DNA of 64,000 bases from Bugula neritina (lineage: Eukaryota > Bryozoa > Gymnolaemata > Cheilostomatida > Bugulidae). The translations under genes and the position numbers were made by a program. Positions 1 to 12,417 of the stretch are shown here, piece after piece (position 1 is the first letter of the stretch; every line of letters starts with the position of its first letter). The notes under the pieces are model-generated. The model searched no databases. It was not told the DNA's origin and saw nothing but the letters and a program-made list of their open reading frames with translations. The stretch covers positions 6,195,690 to 6,259,689 of the forward strand of contig OZ037771.1 in assembly GCA_964035545.1 (NCBI GenBank), written 5' to 3'.

Positions 1-375
1 TTGCTCAGGTATGCTCTATAATCTATATACTCTGTAATCTGTATGCAGGTTCAGGGCATGCCTATTACGTGATAATATTAGCTATTATGAAGAAACTTTC
101 TTATGTCAGGAAATTATAGAATACAAAGTCAGTATTCCATATATAAAAACCACTCGAAAGATGTTATAGCTGCTAAGCCAATAAGGAATTAACTTTCAAT
201 GACAAAAGTCAATGTGTGATTGCCTTCGTAGCTACGGCTTTAATGATTGGAAATGATTGTATGTATTCACATATTAGCTCTATCTATCCTGTTCTACTGA
301 AACCTTAACACTGCAGCTTTAGCACATATAAATGATCTAAGGAAACGTTCACAAGAAGGGAATGTAACTTTCCAT
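1..375. other. left edge, no gene seen
   Basis: AT-rich sequence beyond the last readable exon of the minus-strand chitin-binding/WSC/vWA gene. It may be 3' untranslated or intronic sequence of that gene. I see no convincing exon here. Confidence 0.4.
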
Positions 376-3300
376 CTAATGACAAGTTGGTACAACCCAC
401 CTCTCACTATACACTATTCTCTGTAAACCCTCAGTCTCCAGGCCCCAGCCTCGTTTCACTTGACAAGTTGTATCTCCAGGGGCGCATCGAGGGTTATCCT
501 CCAAACAAGCTTCTTCATCAGTGACCAAGTCTATTCCCGTGAGATCATCAGCACATTGGCACTCGTAGCTATAAACAAGTCATAGCAATATTATATATTA
601 TAAAAACATCTTACGGATGGTAGGTCTCTCTCAGTCGATTCTACCAAGGATTACACTCTATGATTGGGTTGAACAGCGGCACCTCTGTATGTGTAGAGTG
701 TAGACCAATGCATGATCACATATAATATCCTATATATTTACAACATAGATTACAGTACATGTCATATATAACACTACATGCAATATATCAGGGTTGAGGT
801 CAATTACATGTGAATGTAATTAATTACAATTACATGAAAATTTGTCAATTACAATTACAATTATAATATCAGTTGAGAAGTAATGTATTTAATTACAATT
901 ACAATTACTTTTGTTCTCACAAGGGATAAATAGAAGTTATGCAATCTCACTTCCAGGGTCCAATTACCAGGGCCAATTTTGACAGTGGAAAGCCCCCTTT
1001 GTGCTCAATAGTGATACTATACTACATTGACTTAATCTGAACTTGTTATTTAACAGTAGGCATGGTAGGAAAAGCATGGCATGTTTAAGATTTAAAAGTT
1101 TGAAGTAATTAACATGTAATTATAAAGTAATTGTAAAAATCAAGTATAATTATAAAGTAATTGTAAAAATCAAGTACATTAGATATGTAATTAATTACAA
1201 TTACAACTACAATTACATTTTTATGCATCAATTACAAATTACATTCAATTGCTTGAAAAAAGTAATTAATTACAACCAACTACAGTTACAAATTACAATT
1301 GCCCCAACCCTGCAATATACATATGCTACATGTAGTAAATAAATATGTGTGCACTCCACAATGTTATATAAATATTATAATTTTGTGTGAGTACAGTAAT
1401 ACATATACTGCGCTATAGATATCATAGTAGTATATTTAAGTATTATTAAGATATCAGATTTACCATGGTGATGGAAAAACTTCAAACTAGAAATATTGTC
1501 ATTTTAAATCATACAGCACGAGACAAATAGAAGTATGTCATGCGTACTTACTTTGATGTAGATGCACATGTAATACTTATTGTTGTGTAGATGTACATGT
1601 AATACTTATTGTTGTGTAGATGTACATGTGGCACTTACTGTGAAGTAGATACATATGTTGCATAATTATGACTCTCGCGCTGACACGCTACCATACAGAT
1701 TCTACTTGTCGCAGGAACGGGTATCTGCAGAGTAAAAGGAAGAGTTGTCTCAGACACACAGCCCTTCACCGCCACGTCTCCAGCACCAGCAGAGTGACTG
1801 TTTCCGGTTGTCGGAGATCCTGCAGAAACCAAGAGCATCTCTTAGGATGGCAAGTTGCCAGCTCCCACCATACTTTGCTAGAGATATGGCAACTAAAAGA
1901 GCTAGTTCAACTAGTACCCCTCAGACACACTTTGCCGTAATGTCAATAGCAACGTAAAATGTCAGCCATTCTTAGAAATGTCCGAGCTTTCTGTACGGCG
2001 TTGCGGCACGTCAGGATCAAGCACTGCCTGATTAAAAAAATTAATCGGGCTCCTATTGGACAGTAAGATGTTTACATCAACTCATTGAATATAAATGTCC
2101 AAGGAGGTGGCATAGATCTTACCCAATACCGGACATTAAGAATTTCAACCCGGACACGTTGAAAATGGATGACATTTGATGGTACCGTCAAAGCAACGGC
2201 AAAGTGTGAATCCGGCCATAGAGAGCATACCTTTCAGCTGAAATATGGCTATAGTGTTGTGTCCACCACACGTTTGTTCACTATCATCAGAACAGTGAGT
2301 GCTGCATCCGCCATCTTCTACTTTAGGGTACAAGCCGTAATCGTCATCACAGTAGCATTCGTCACTGTTAGCAAATAGGAATACAGTCAACATGAGGGTA
2401 GCGAATAGGAATACAGTTGGCATGGGATCAACGTATAGTAATAGCAATAGTAATATGCAAATCAGTAATATGTTAATCCTAGCTTATCAGTGTGCTAGCA
2501 ATGGGGTAGCATGGGGCTAGTAGTGCTTTAGCAATACGTTAGTATTGAGTTCGCAATGCATTGGCATTGTGGTAGCTTTGTATTAGCAGTGTGTTGGTAT
2601 TATAATAGCGCTGAGTCAACGCTATGATATCAATATTTCAAAGTTAGGGAAATATTAAGTTGACTTCCAGCTGGTGGGTGTGTTTACTTACACTTTCCAG
2701 TACTTCGGCCATCCAGTAAGTAAAGTATTTGCTTCAGTTTTCATGTATATGGTCTCAGCTCTGTATGTAGTCCAATGTCTATGTAGTCTCGTGTCTATGT
2801 AGTCCCATGTCCATGTAGTGTCATGTCTATGTAGTTCCATGTCTATGTAGTCTTATGTCTATGTAGTCTCATGTCTATGTAGTCTCATGTCTATGTAGTC
2901 TCATGTCTATGTAGTCTCATGTCTATGTAGTCTCATGTCTATGTAGTCTCATGTCTATGTAGTCTCATGTCTATGTAGTCTTATGTCTATGTAGTCTCAT
3001 GTCTATGTAGTCTTATGTCTATGTAGTCTTATGTCTATGTAGTCTTATGTCTATGTAGTCTCATGTCTATGTAGTCTAAGCTCTACCTAATGACTGCACA
3101 CTAATATAACGAATACAACACACGTAGTCTAGACTAACCCTGCGCTCAGGCCAGCATACAAAGTACCCTCCTCTTTACACAAGTGAAAGCAGATCTGTCT
3201 AGTCATCTGTCCCTTAGCAACCAACTTCTCCATGTGCCTCAGCTGGGTGTAGTCACGGTAACAGCCTAAATAAACTGCTTGAGGCTTGTGAGTCAGTTCT

Positions 3301-6300
3301 GAAACATATATAGATGCAGTTATAGATACATACTCAGACTTTCACTACCTCGAATGATTGTGCAGATGAATTTGTAGTTGCATTAACCTATGGTAGTGGT
3401 TTCAGTCGATTGACACTGTCCCCATGCATCTAATAAAAAATCCATTTGCATAATGCGAAGCATGGAGACGTAGTGATGTACACAGACATATTCATAGTCA
3501 CAGAGATACAACACTACTACATATTACATATTGCTGTTATTTCACACAAGCAGCCTTGACCCTCAAATTTAGTGCTGAATGCACCAAAAAGTGCATAAAT
3601 GTGCTAAAATGTGCTAAAATGTGCTAAATGTGCTAATAGTTGCACTAATGTGCTGAAAAGTGCTGAAAATTGCCCAAATGTGTTCAAGTGGGCTAAATGT
3701 GCTAATAGGTGCCCTAATGCACTGAAAAGTGCTCAAATGTGCCAAAAAGTGCCTAAATGTGTTGAAATATGTTAAATGTGCTAATAGTTGCCCTATAGTG
3801 CTGAAAAGTGCCCAAATGTGCGAAAAAGTGCCTAAATGCGTAAAATGTGCTAATAGGTGCCCTAATGCACTGAAAAGTGCCCAAATGTGCCAAAAAAGTG
3901 CCTAAATGTGACTAGTCCATATTCCGAAGGCCCATTGCTCCAAAGGCGCATTGCTCAGAAGGTGCATTGTTCCAAAGGTGCATTAGTCCAAAAACTAGTA
4001 GACGCGGGATTATATCACGGAGAATATCATAAATTTCGCTCACAATCTTGCCATATTATTGCTAGCTGTGGGTGGCATGTGAGTTGCCTTCTTGTGATTG
4101 CTTAGCCTGAGATTAAGCTATGAAGCTGCCTCAATTAGGGCTGCATCATCTATCAATATAGTAGTGTCCAACATGTTTATAATTTTTTGTCTTCAATGCT
4201 CATATTTACAGATATGAAGATTAATAGTTTAGCAGCTTACAGATAATTTTAAAGATAAAATGTGATAGCAAATAATTAACTGCAAAGCCAGAAATTTACT
4301 ATTGCATTCAATACCAATAATTTTTTGACTCCAACTTCAAATGCAACCTATTTTTATAAACTATGAGGTAAATCTTTACCGTGCTTATCATAATTACAGT
4401 ACAGTAGACGCAAAATGTTTGCTTGGCTTTAATGTTTTTACTTTAGTTTTTCAGTTTATAAATAGTCAACATGAAGGGCCTATATAAGCTGACTGACTGT
4501 AGCTAGAATAGAATTGCAGTCTCTAGCTGTCGTTTTTATATGAACTGTGAACTAAAAACACTAATTAAATGCTAGTAAATGATATAAAAATGGTCAAAAA
4601 CCAACATATCTGAGTAACATTCAGGAAAATTAATAAAGCCAACAACTGCCAAAACTTGAATGTTAAAGGGGTATAATAAGAAAAAACTGTAACGTTTATT
4701 GTGTGTAAGCCTTTTTCTATTGTGCCTAATATTTTTCAAGTGTTCTGCAGATAACAAACAAACTAATAAAAAAGGTTACAATTGACCTGTTGTATTGAAA
4801 CACAAAATTAAATAAATAATACATTTTATAAATGATATAATAATTTATAATGAATGTTTTCACATTATATTTAGCAAACATCAGTGTATCCTATATACAA
4901 AATTGACTTTTGTAATTGAACAAGCACTGCTACTCTGCAGGAAAGCTTCAAGTAAAACTATTAAGGCCAAAATAACAGTTGGGTGACTATCAAAATCTAA
5001 ACTTCATGCTTGTTATATAATTTGACTACCCAACAAAAATAGAGTAAGGCATGTATGATATTCTCAGTGATATAATCCTGTGTCAACTAATTTTCGGACT
5101 AATGCACCTTCGGAGCAATGGGCCTTCGGAATATTGCTCCTTCCCCCAAGCAAGCACTACTGACACATGTTTGAATTCTGAATGATATTTCATATGCATC
5201 ATATTTCCCAGGTTAAACATATTTGTAGTGTATAACTTGTAAAGCTGAAATGGTTCCAAAGTATTAAAATAGCTTGACTAGTAATTTAGATTTATATTAC
5301 TCTTAATGTGTAAATAATATCTATAAATTAAACTACGACATTTTCAATGCAGTAAACAGAGTTGAAGAATTTAAACTTCCTGACAACAGACTGAGCATAG
5401 CATGTAGGAAAGTTTTCGGTGAGCCCAGCAGCGCATATAGTCAGTACTGCTGACCAGGCAGCATGCTGACTACATCATGATGCCTGTGTCACACTGATGA
5501 CTTCACATTGTATGTCTTACCATGACAGAGGATGACTGAGAGACGAACAGACATCGTACTCAGACTCTCAGCTGCCTTAGCAGTAAACAGTTTGTTGTGG
5601 GAAGCAACTTTCACCAGAGAGTCTTTGTCAATTCCCTCTCCCACACCAACCACCATCACCACCGTCCCTTCACTCTTCAGCTTTTCTGCCTCTCTCACAG
5701 CTTCCTGGGCATCGCCCTGGGGCCCACCGTCAGTAAGTATTAAAACTGAAATCACAGGATATACATAAAAACTTAGTCTTTAATAAACCTTTAAACTCAC
5801 AACTTGAACACAAAATTGCTTTCCTAGAAACAAATGTCAACAGCTTAAATGTAAACAAATAGTCATTTCAATAAAGTAAATTTATTTTAAATTTCATCTT
5901 AAAAATTAATTCAAATAACATAACTGTTCATAGAATATATACATATTTTATATTTCAAGCAAGCAAATTCAAAGTTCATTTATTCTGCCAGAAGACAGGG
6001 ATGCGATACAATACACTGTATAGAGTAGCCCATGGCATGCAGACAACAGTACACTGCAGGTAGAAGAGACTGTAGTCTGACTAGCCAACAACATACCAAC
6101 ATGAGGTACGGATGACCTAGCTCCATTACTAGCAGTGAGTACATGCTGCCGAACTTTCACAAGAGCAGCATACACGTCGTCAGCATTCCCAACAGATGAG
6201 TCAAACTCGTAGTCCAGAACTATCTCTTGCAGGAATTTAGTGAGTGTTTGCTGATGGGAGTAAAACTCTGTTTCATCGAGTTGTATGATTGGTTCAGCCT

Positions 6301-9300
6301 TATAAGACACAGCACATGATTGGCTAGACAAGCTCAAGTTGGGCAGTGTGCATTATTAACTAGATGAAACATGTTAGATGACTGGTAATGACGCTAACAA
6401 ATCTTGTAACATAAAGGAATGAGTCTATTTGATAATGATTGCATCCTACCACTATACCGTAGATTTGCAATACAGAGACTCCACTATACAGTAAATATAT
6501 TCCACTATACGGTAAATATACTGATACTATACAGTAATATACTTCACTATACGGTAAATATACTGATACTATACAGTAATATACTCCACTATACGGTAAA
6601 TATACTGATACTATATACTAAATATACTCCACTATATGGTAAATATACTGATACTATACACTAAATATACAATACTAGATAGTGAATATAACCCGAATAG
6701 ACTAACCTGGTTATATGAGAGAAAGAGTAGAGCCACCCTAACATGATCCGTACTGTACTCCACAGAATTCACAATGTCAGCTATCAACTTCATTTTATAT
6801 CTGAACTGCAAAGCTACTTCGGCAGCTGATAGGTGTAAGTTTGGATTAATATCAACAACAAACACCACTTCGCCCACTGACTTGTGGCATGCTGCAATAC
6901 AGAAAACAACAACATTGTAACATAGAACATTGTGTGCTACTTATTACATATTTTAAACCATATTACATAGACTAGGGTGATAGAGAATGCAGGGGTGATA
7001 GTTACAAGTGAAACTGGAAAGAATATTAGTAAACCACTACTACACTATGTCTTAACTAAACAGTCCACTTTCAACCGTCATTTCTCTATAGATGAGTTAA
7101 AATCAGTAAGCAGGGTGTGTGTGTGTGTGTGTGTGCGCGCGCACGTGCGTGCGTGTGAAACTTTCTACATAATTATATATCAGTAAACTTACCATCATTA
7201 GAAAAATAAAGTTTTTTATTCAACCTACAGATTTAACAGACTTCAATAACTTTATATACAATGTAGGTATTGGAACAGTGGCCTTCAGCTACAGCATTCT
7301 GCTTATTTAAAATCGACTAGTTCTACAATTTTTAGATGGACATGTTTTTAATGAAATTACTCAAAATTTATAAAACTAAGTAATATGACCTATTTAGTAT
7401 TGAAGTATATAAGAAAGAAGTAAGTGGACTCACTAAAATAGCCAACACCAGTGTCATAGAGAGCATTCCTCGAGTAACCCCCACAGAACTGATACCTCCT
7501 GTCCTCTGCCTATATTCAACAGTTTGAGTTATGTTAAGGAAACTGAGGTTACATAATCAATGGCTATCCAAATTTAAAAATTGAAAATCACGTAAAGCAG
7601 CACCGAGTTAGTGGTCACTGAGTGCAGTGATTTGGAGATGAGAAAATAATGTGTGTAAGAGTACTGTACCCAGTCACCCCCAACTCGGTGCTGCTTCTAG
7701 CCATACTCAATCTAATCAAGAACAAGTCAAACAAGTCAAATACCATTGACAATATAGTTGAGCGTTGAATGCAACTAATTTTTTAGAAAAAACTTTTTAG
7801 TGTAAAAATGTACCAGTTACGAATAGGCAACGGTGTGTGACTTGATTTATGATTAAGCAGCAGTCTATGACTGAAGTTACAAGCACGAAGCGGTCTCTAC
7901 TGAAGTTACAAGTAAGAAGAAGTGTATGACTTGAGTTACAAACAAGAAGAACTTGAGTTGTAAGTACAAAGAGTACCTCCACTCTGCCACAGGAATCTAC
8001 ACACTCCACATCGTCAACTGCTCCAAACAAGCCAACTCTTTCAGCACAGTAACAGTTGAGCTCCAGCCCTCTGCTGTGGAGGTGTTTATTATCTGAACTT
8101 CTAGAATGTTACGCATACAGTTACTGGGAAGGCATATTATACAAAGGTTAGTATAATTGATAATATACCATACAACTATGATACACAGATAATTTCTAAC
8201 TATATTTACAACATAGTGCAGAAACGATTACATTTAATTTATAATGCGCTATGATAGAATATACTGCAATATATAATATACTGCTATAGAATGCACTGAT
8301 ATAGAATGTACTATTATATAATTTACTGCTGTAGTATTACATGCTATAGCATTACATGCTATAGAACATACTGCTATAGAATGTACTGTTATAAAATGTA
8401 ATGCTATAGCATGTACTGCTGTAGCTTATACTGTTATAGAAGTAACTGCTATAGAATAACCTACTTTATGCTAATTGCTGCCATCGGAGCATTAGTCAGC
8501 CTACATTGATGAATGCAACTCAAAACAGGCATAGACTGGTTTTGACGCTGAATACCAGTTATTTCTCTGTTGGCAGGAAACTCTCGGTAACACCCAATAT
8601 AAGGGGATTCGTCCAGGTCTAGAAACAAATGTAATTTATTGGCAGTACAGAAATATATAGAATAAAGTGATATGTTCAAGTCTAAATACACACCATATAC
8701 ATATTTTATAGACTTTACAAAAATATATAGATTATAGAATATAGAGCCTGCAGGTCAAAACCAACATAGTGCTGTTAACTTGTCAACAAATGAGTGATTT
8801 AGCAACTGTACATATAAATATATACAATAAAAAGTGATAAAAAATCCCAACTATTCTTTATTGTGTAAAAGCGCAATAATAATTTGAATAACTACCAATA
8901 ATTTGACGGTAGGCAACCTGATGGTCAGGGAACACAACTCTTGTATATCCTTCACATGTACTCGATCTTTGGTCACATGACTGAGTGATGTCATCGTATA
9001 CATAGCCACTATCACACAGCACTTCCTCTTGCTTACCTTCTTTACATAACAAGTACCTAATAAAGTAGTTGTAAACAGCTATGTGAGTGATTTACAACCA
9101 GCCATGATATGTACTTTGTATAATCATATGTTTATATTATATATAATATATATGTAATATAATATGTATTATATCATACACATATTATACTCATGGCTGT
9201 ATATAGTGCCTTTACCACTAACCTGAATATGCACCTTTTATATATAACAGCTATAACCTGCTATTGACCAAGCAAACCCTGAGCCTAATATATATTTCAG

Positions 9301-10533
9301 CAATTAGGCTAGCTTGTTGAGATGAATTTCTAGAAAAATCACTAACTTGGGATTTGTCCCTTCATTATCAGAAGTCAATAAGCGATCAATGACATAATTC
9401 CATGACTTATACTATATTATGTTTGATGCTGAAGTATTTGAGCTGAAACAGTTGCACCTGCCTGTCTACTCTACACCAGAAAAAATGTACAGCACCATGC
9501 TAATAAAATTATCCTCATACATTATCATACTGATTAGATTACAGTCATTATGTCACTTAAAATATGGGATATTATTTGTCACAAAATATCCACCATTCTC
9601 ACAACAAATGAGGTGACTGGTGTTTTAATATAGATGGTCAGTAATACACTTTTCCATAAAATATAGAAACAGTAAAGTCATTGGCAAATGTATTTAACCC
9701 CAAATTTTCTGTGACAAACAGTGAATATAACTAAAAAAGCATCTTTGTTAACTCAGAACAATTAAAAGAAACGAATTGACCAAAACAAGAATCAGTTATA
9801 ACATAACATATACCTGTCGCAATGACAGCAATGTTGAAAAATATATTGAGCATTGCCAGAAATGAAGCTTGGACAGTTTTTCATCCCATGAACACCAGTT
9901 GGGCAATCTGATAACACAGGCATTCACAAATTTGTTCATAAAATTGACAAGTAAATGTCAAACTATAATTTAGACAAAGAAGCTAAGAAGAGGTTCCCAT
10001 TTTTGTATACTATGACAAAAATTGGTAAGTTTAACCAAAGCTACATTACCATCTTAAGCAAGTTAAATTAAGTACACAACCTGCTTTAATTTTTAACATG
10101 AAAAAAGGTTTTAAACAAACAGTTGGTACCTAATACCCTTGAAAAATTGTAAATTGAATTATGTTGAAAAGTAAAATACATCAAAAAATAAAATCATAGT
10201 AGGTATGCATTAAAATCAGACAACAAAGCCTCTCAAAAATATTTGATAATGTATTCTCAAGATTCATCTTTTAAGTAATTGGTTAGTAAAAGTTCATGTT
10301 TAAACATGAGAATGCCTGTTTTGTGTAACAAGATTTATCAAGTTACAAACTAGTTATAATATGTTGCATCAATATAATGAGAATAATGTGATCAGAATAT
10401 TATGTACTTTGACATGAAACAGAATATGTAAATTCTCACCTTCCTTTTCGTCAAATTCGCAGGCAAATAAATATTTCATCAGCAAAAATTGAGCAGCTAA
10501 CAAAAGGCAGCCTTCTCTTGTCAGCTTCCCCAT
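376..10533 (-). CDS. secreted chitin-binding / WSC / vWA multidomain protein, 13 exons
   Basis: Exons (minus order): 10533-10440, 9907-9814, 9056-8896, 8618-8465, 8070-7977, 7509-7434, 6891-6707, 6298-6097, 5745-5521, 3298-3139, 2364-2231, 1819-1639, 568-376. All join in phase at GT-AG sites, giving about 650 residues. Residues 1-25 are a signal peptide (MGKLTREGC then a leucine-rich core). Residues about 33-93 are a chitin-binding type 2 (peritrophin-A) module with spaced cysteines. About 122-223 is a WSC domain (YIGCYREF, NCYCAE, FCGGYS). About 226-430 is a vWA domain (GEVVFVVDINPN, LILTDGGPQGD, VVMVVGVGEG). About 439-530 is a second WSC (YLGCYRDY, DECYCDDDYG, CGGHNTIAIF), and 548 onward is a third, divergent WSC-like module (ICMVACQ, YECQCADD). 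It is probably an extracellular matrix or cell-surface carbohydrate-binding protein. The last exon could be spliced further left. An upstream in-frame ATG at 10554 is less likely because it precedes the signal peptide. Confidence 0.8.
790..1310. repeat. degenerate AATTAC-rich simple repeat
   Basis: Irregular runs of attacaattac and its complement fill 790-910 and 1095-1310, inside the last intron of the chitin-binding/WSC/vWA gene. The two blocks flank about 190 bp of ordinary sequence. No gene is seen in it. Confidence 0.7.
1553..1641. repeat. short tandem repeat next to a splice donor
   Basis: About three copies of a roughly 34-bp unit containing gtagatgtacatgtaatact. The repeat runs directly into the splice donor of the exon at 1819-1639, so its last copy borders coding sequence. 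Confidence 0.6.
2763..3082. repeat. 16-bp minisatellite
   Basis: About 20 head-to-tail copies of a 16-bp unit reading tctcatgtctatgtag. Copies near the edges are mutated and those in the middle are almost identical. It sits in the intron between the two exons of the second WSC domain. Confidence 0.9.
3565..3908. repeat. degenerate gtgctaaa tandem repeat
   Basis: Loose repeats of about 10-12 bp built on gtgctaaaatgtgc and gtgccctaatgcactgaaaa. They directly abut the left end of the inverted-repeat element at 3911. They may be part of that element or an older satellite. Confidence 0.7.
3911..5140. mobile_element. non-autonomous DNA transposon-like element with long terminal inverted repeats
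   Basis: The left arm (3911-3999) and right arm (5085-5140) are inverted copies sharing attccgaaggcccattgctc and ggtgcattagtcc. Each arm is itself built of about 15-bp subrepeats of the form gcattgctccaaagg. The 1.1-kb interior has no credible transposase; only a short minus-strand open frame of 61 codons is present. It lies in the 2.2-kb intron between the vWA and second WSC exons of the surrounding gene. I cannot assign a superfamily. Confidence 0.65.
6478..6690. repeat. tandem repeat of about 20/41 bp
   Basis: Repeated actatacggtaaatatactgat units, with alternating variants that suggest a 41-bp higher-order period. It occupies the short intron between two vWA exons and stops just before the exon ending at 6707. 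Confidence 0.85.
7114..7155. repeat. GT/GC microsatellite
   Basis: A (gt)n run passing into gcgcgcgcacgtgcgtgcgtg, in an intron of the chitin-binding/WSC/vWA gene. Alternating purine-pyrimidine sequence of this kind can form left-handed DNA. Confidence 0.9.
7595..7696. mobile_element. 102-bp MITE-like inverted repeat
   Basis: The ends aagcagcaccgagttagtg and cccccaactcggtgctgctt are inverted copies. The same terminal sequence recurs at 44244-44373, showing a dispersed family. No coding capacity. Confidence 0.65.
8250..8458. repeat. 18-bp imperfect tandem repeat
   Basis: Imperfect copies of tgctatagaatgtac end immediately before the splice donor of the exon at 8618-8465. It fills most of the intron between the two halves of the first WSC domain. 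Confidence 0.7.
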
Positions 10534-12417
10534 ATAGAAGATTTTAAGGCACATGAGTTCAGTACATCTTTGCTATATAATATTAAAACTTATGGTCACC
10601 TTAAATTTGTTTAAAATATGAACATTCTGTTTAAAAAGAACAAAGTTTCATGACGCTTCAAGTGACAACAAGATAAAAATTAGGAGTAAACAATTAGCAG
10701 CCTATAATTACTGATCCATTTTACAGTTTATCTAAGGTTTATCAGCACTGTTTTCTAACAGATCAATTAAATTTGCAAAGTATTTGAGAGTAGTACTAAT
10801 AATCTCACTATGCAATAAAAAATACACTTAGTCAAAACTTAGCATTATTATGATGGTTATGTACAACAGAAATCTAAACTTATAAATGATTATCCATAAT
10901 GATAATCACAATTATCCTGATAGTCAAACTCAATCTCATAGTTATAGTGCATATATATCATTTTTATTTTCTGCCTAAAAATCAATACTCATAATCATAA
11001 TGTATTTACACTCGCACAAATACATTTGTGAGAGAAAATACCTACAGTGCCCAAGATGTTGCTGACCTATGTCTTATGGTGATTATAATGTTGTAACTAT
11101 CACTGGGATCACCATAATGATAATGATTATGCATAATAATTAGTATAATTGCCAATATGATCACTATAACTATTATAAAACACAATTACATATTGATATA
11201 GATTATAGACATACATTAGGCTTAGCATTTAGTTCATATAGCTATTTAATTTTTTTATATCATTACAATCATACTACAAATCCAATAATTATAGTATTTT
11301 TTTATATTTTAATTATAACATTGATATATAATTATTTATTACAATAATAATTCAAATCATAGCATCCTTGTAGGCTTTAAATGCATTAGATTTAGCATAA
11401 ATGTATTATTTATTCATTTTCCTGAGTTCCTAAAAGCAAAAATATTTCTAAGAGAATATTTACAATTATAGTAATACTAATTCTTATTCTAATTGTAACA
11501 GTAACACCGACGGTTAAACTTAAATTTAATGATCATCACCATGAGCTAGTTAGCAGCAATACACTGAATTTAGTTTTCTAGTTTCAATTGCTGTTTCAAC
11601 TGACAGAATACACAATACAGTAAATATCTTGTGTGCGCTTACAGAAACTAAAATTCAAAACATAAACTTCAAGTTCAAATTCTAGTTTGAGTTTCAGTCT
11701 GACAGTGCCAGCAGCCAGGGTCCGTTCAAAGTGACATCAGCAACACGCTCACAGTAAATGTGATCCGACACTTGGTTTAGTATTTCTATCAAATTCATCT
11801 AATGATTCATTTCCCTTGAAGCCATTGTCATTGTAAATATCAACTTTAATTATTTAAATTCAGGCGATGAGATTTAGGCACTCTTCTGACTCAAAAGCGA
11901 AGGTCGTCCACAAGTTTTTACTGTTTAAAACCTAGCGCGCTGATCATCAATGTGTATTCTGACAAAAAAGCATGCCCTCGTCTTCATAAAGAAGAAAACA
12001 ACTCTTAACTTTCTTTACGTCACAAAATACATAAAGTAAGGTGAACTCTTCTAATCGGAATTAGGAGTTATTTAACCTACAATTTTTCAAGATGTAAGTT
12101 TTTGTAAAGAGATTCAATTTTAAACAATTATCTTTTGTTTCCGTAAGTTGTTATTGAGCGATTAACAAAACAGCTTTCACTTTCACTTTGGCAGTGATTT
12201 TAGTTGCATTCACATTGGTTTTGGCACTGAAATTATTATTTGGCACCCTACGGTCATTTGTTCAATGTGATAATCATAATAGTAGTAAAATACTAAAACC
12301 GAATAACTATAAGTATAAGGAATAACCATCGCTGTCAGTGCCACAGCAAAGCCAAAAGGACAAAGGCTCAGGCTGTGACTTCAATTTTGACTTCAATTTG
12401 AAATTTAAATTATCATT
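10534..12417. other. divergent intergenic/promoter region
   Basis: This 1.9-kb spacer lies between the start codons of two genes transcribed away from each other, so both promoters should be here. Much of 10850-11520 is cryptically simple AT-rich DNA rich in gataat, ataatcat and aattat motifs. No exon was found. The sequence is less simple from 11600 to 12400. Confidence 0.6.

Noticed and set aside
2763-3082. CRISPR-like array
   Set aside because: Units are head-to-tail 16-bp copies with no unique spacers, in an intron of an animal gene.
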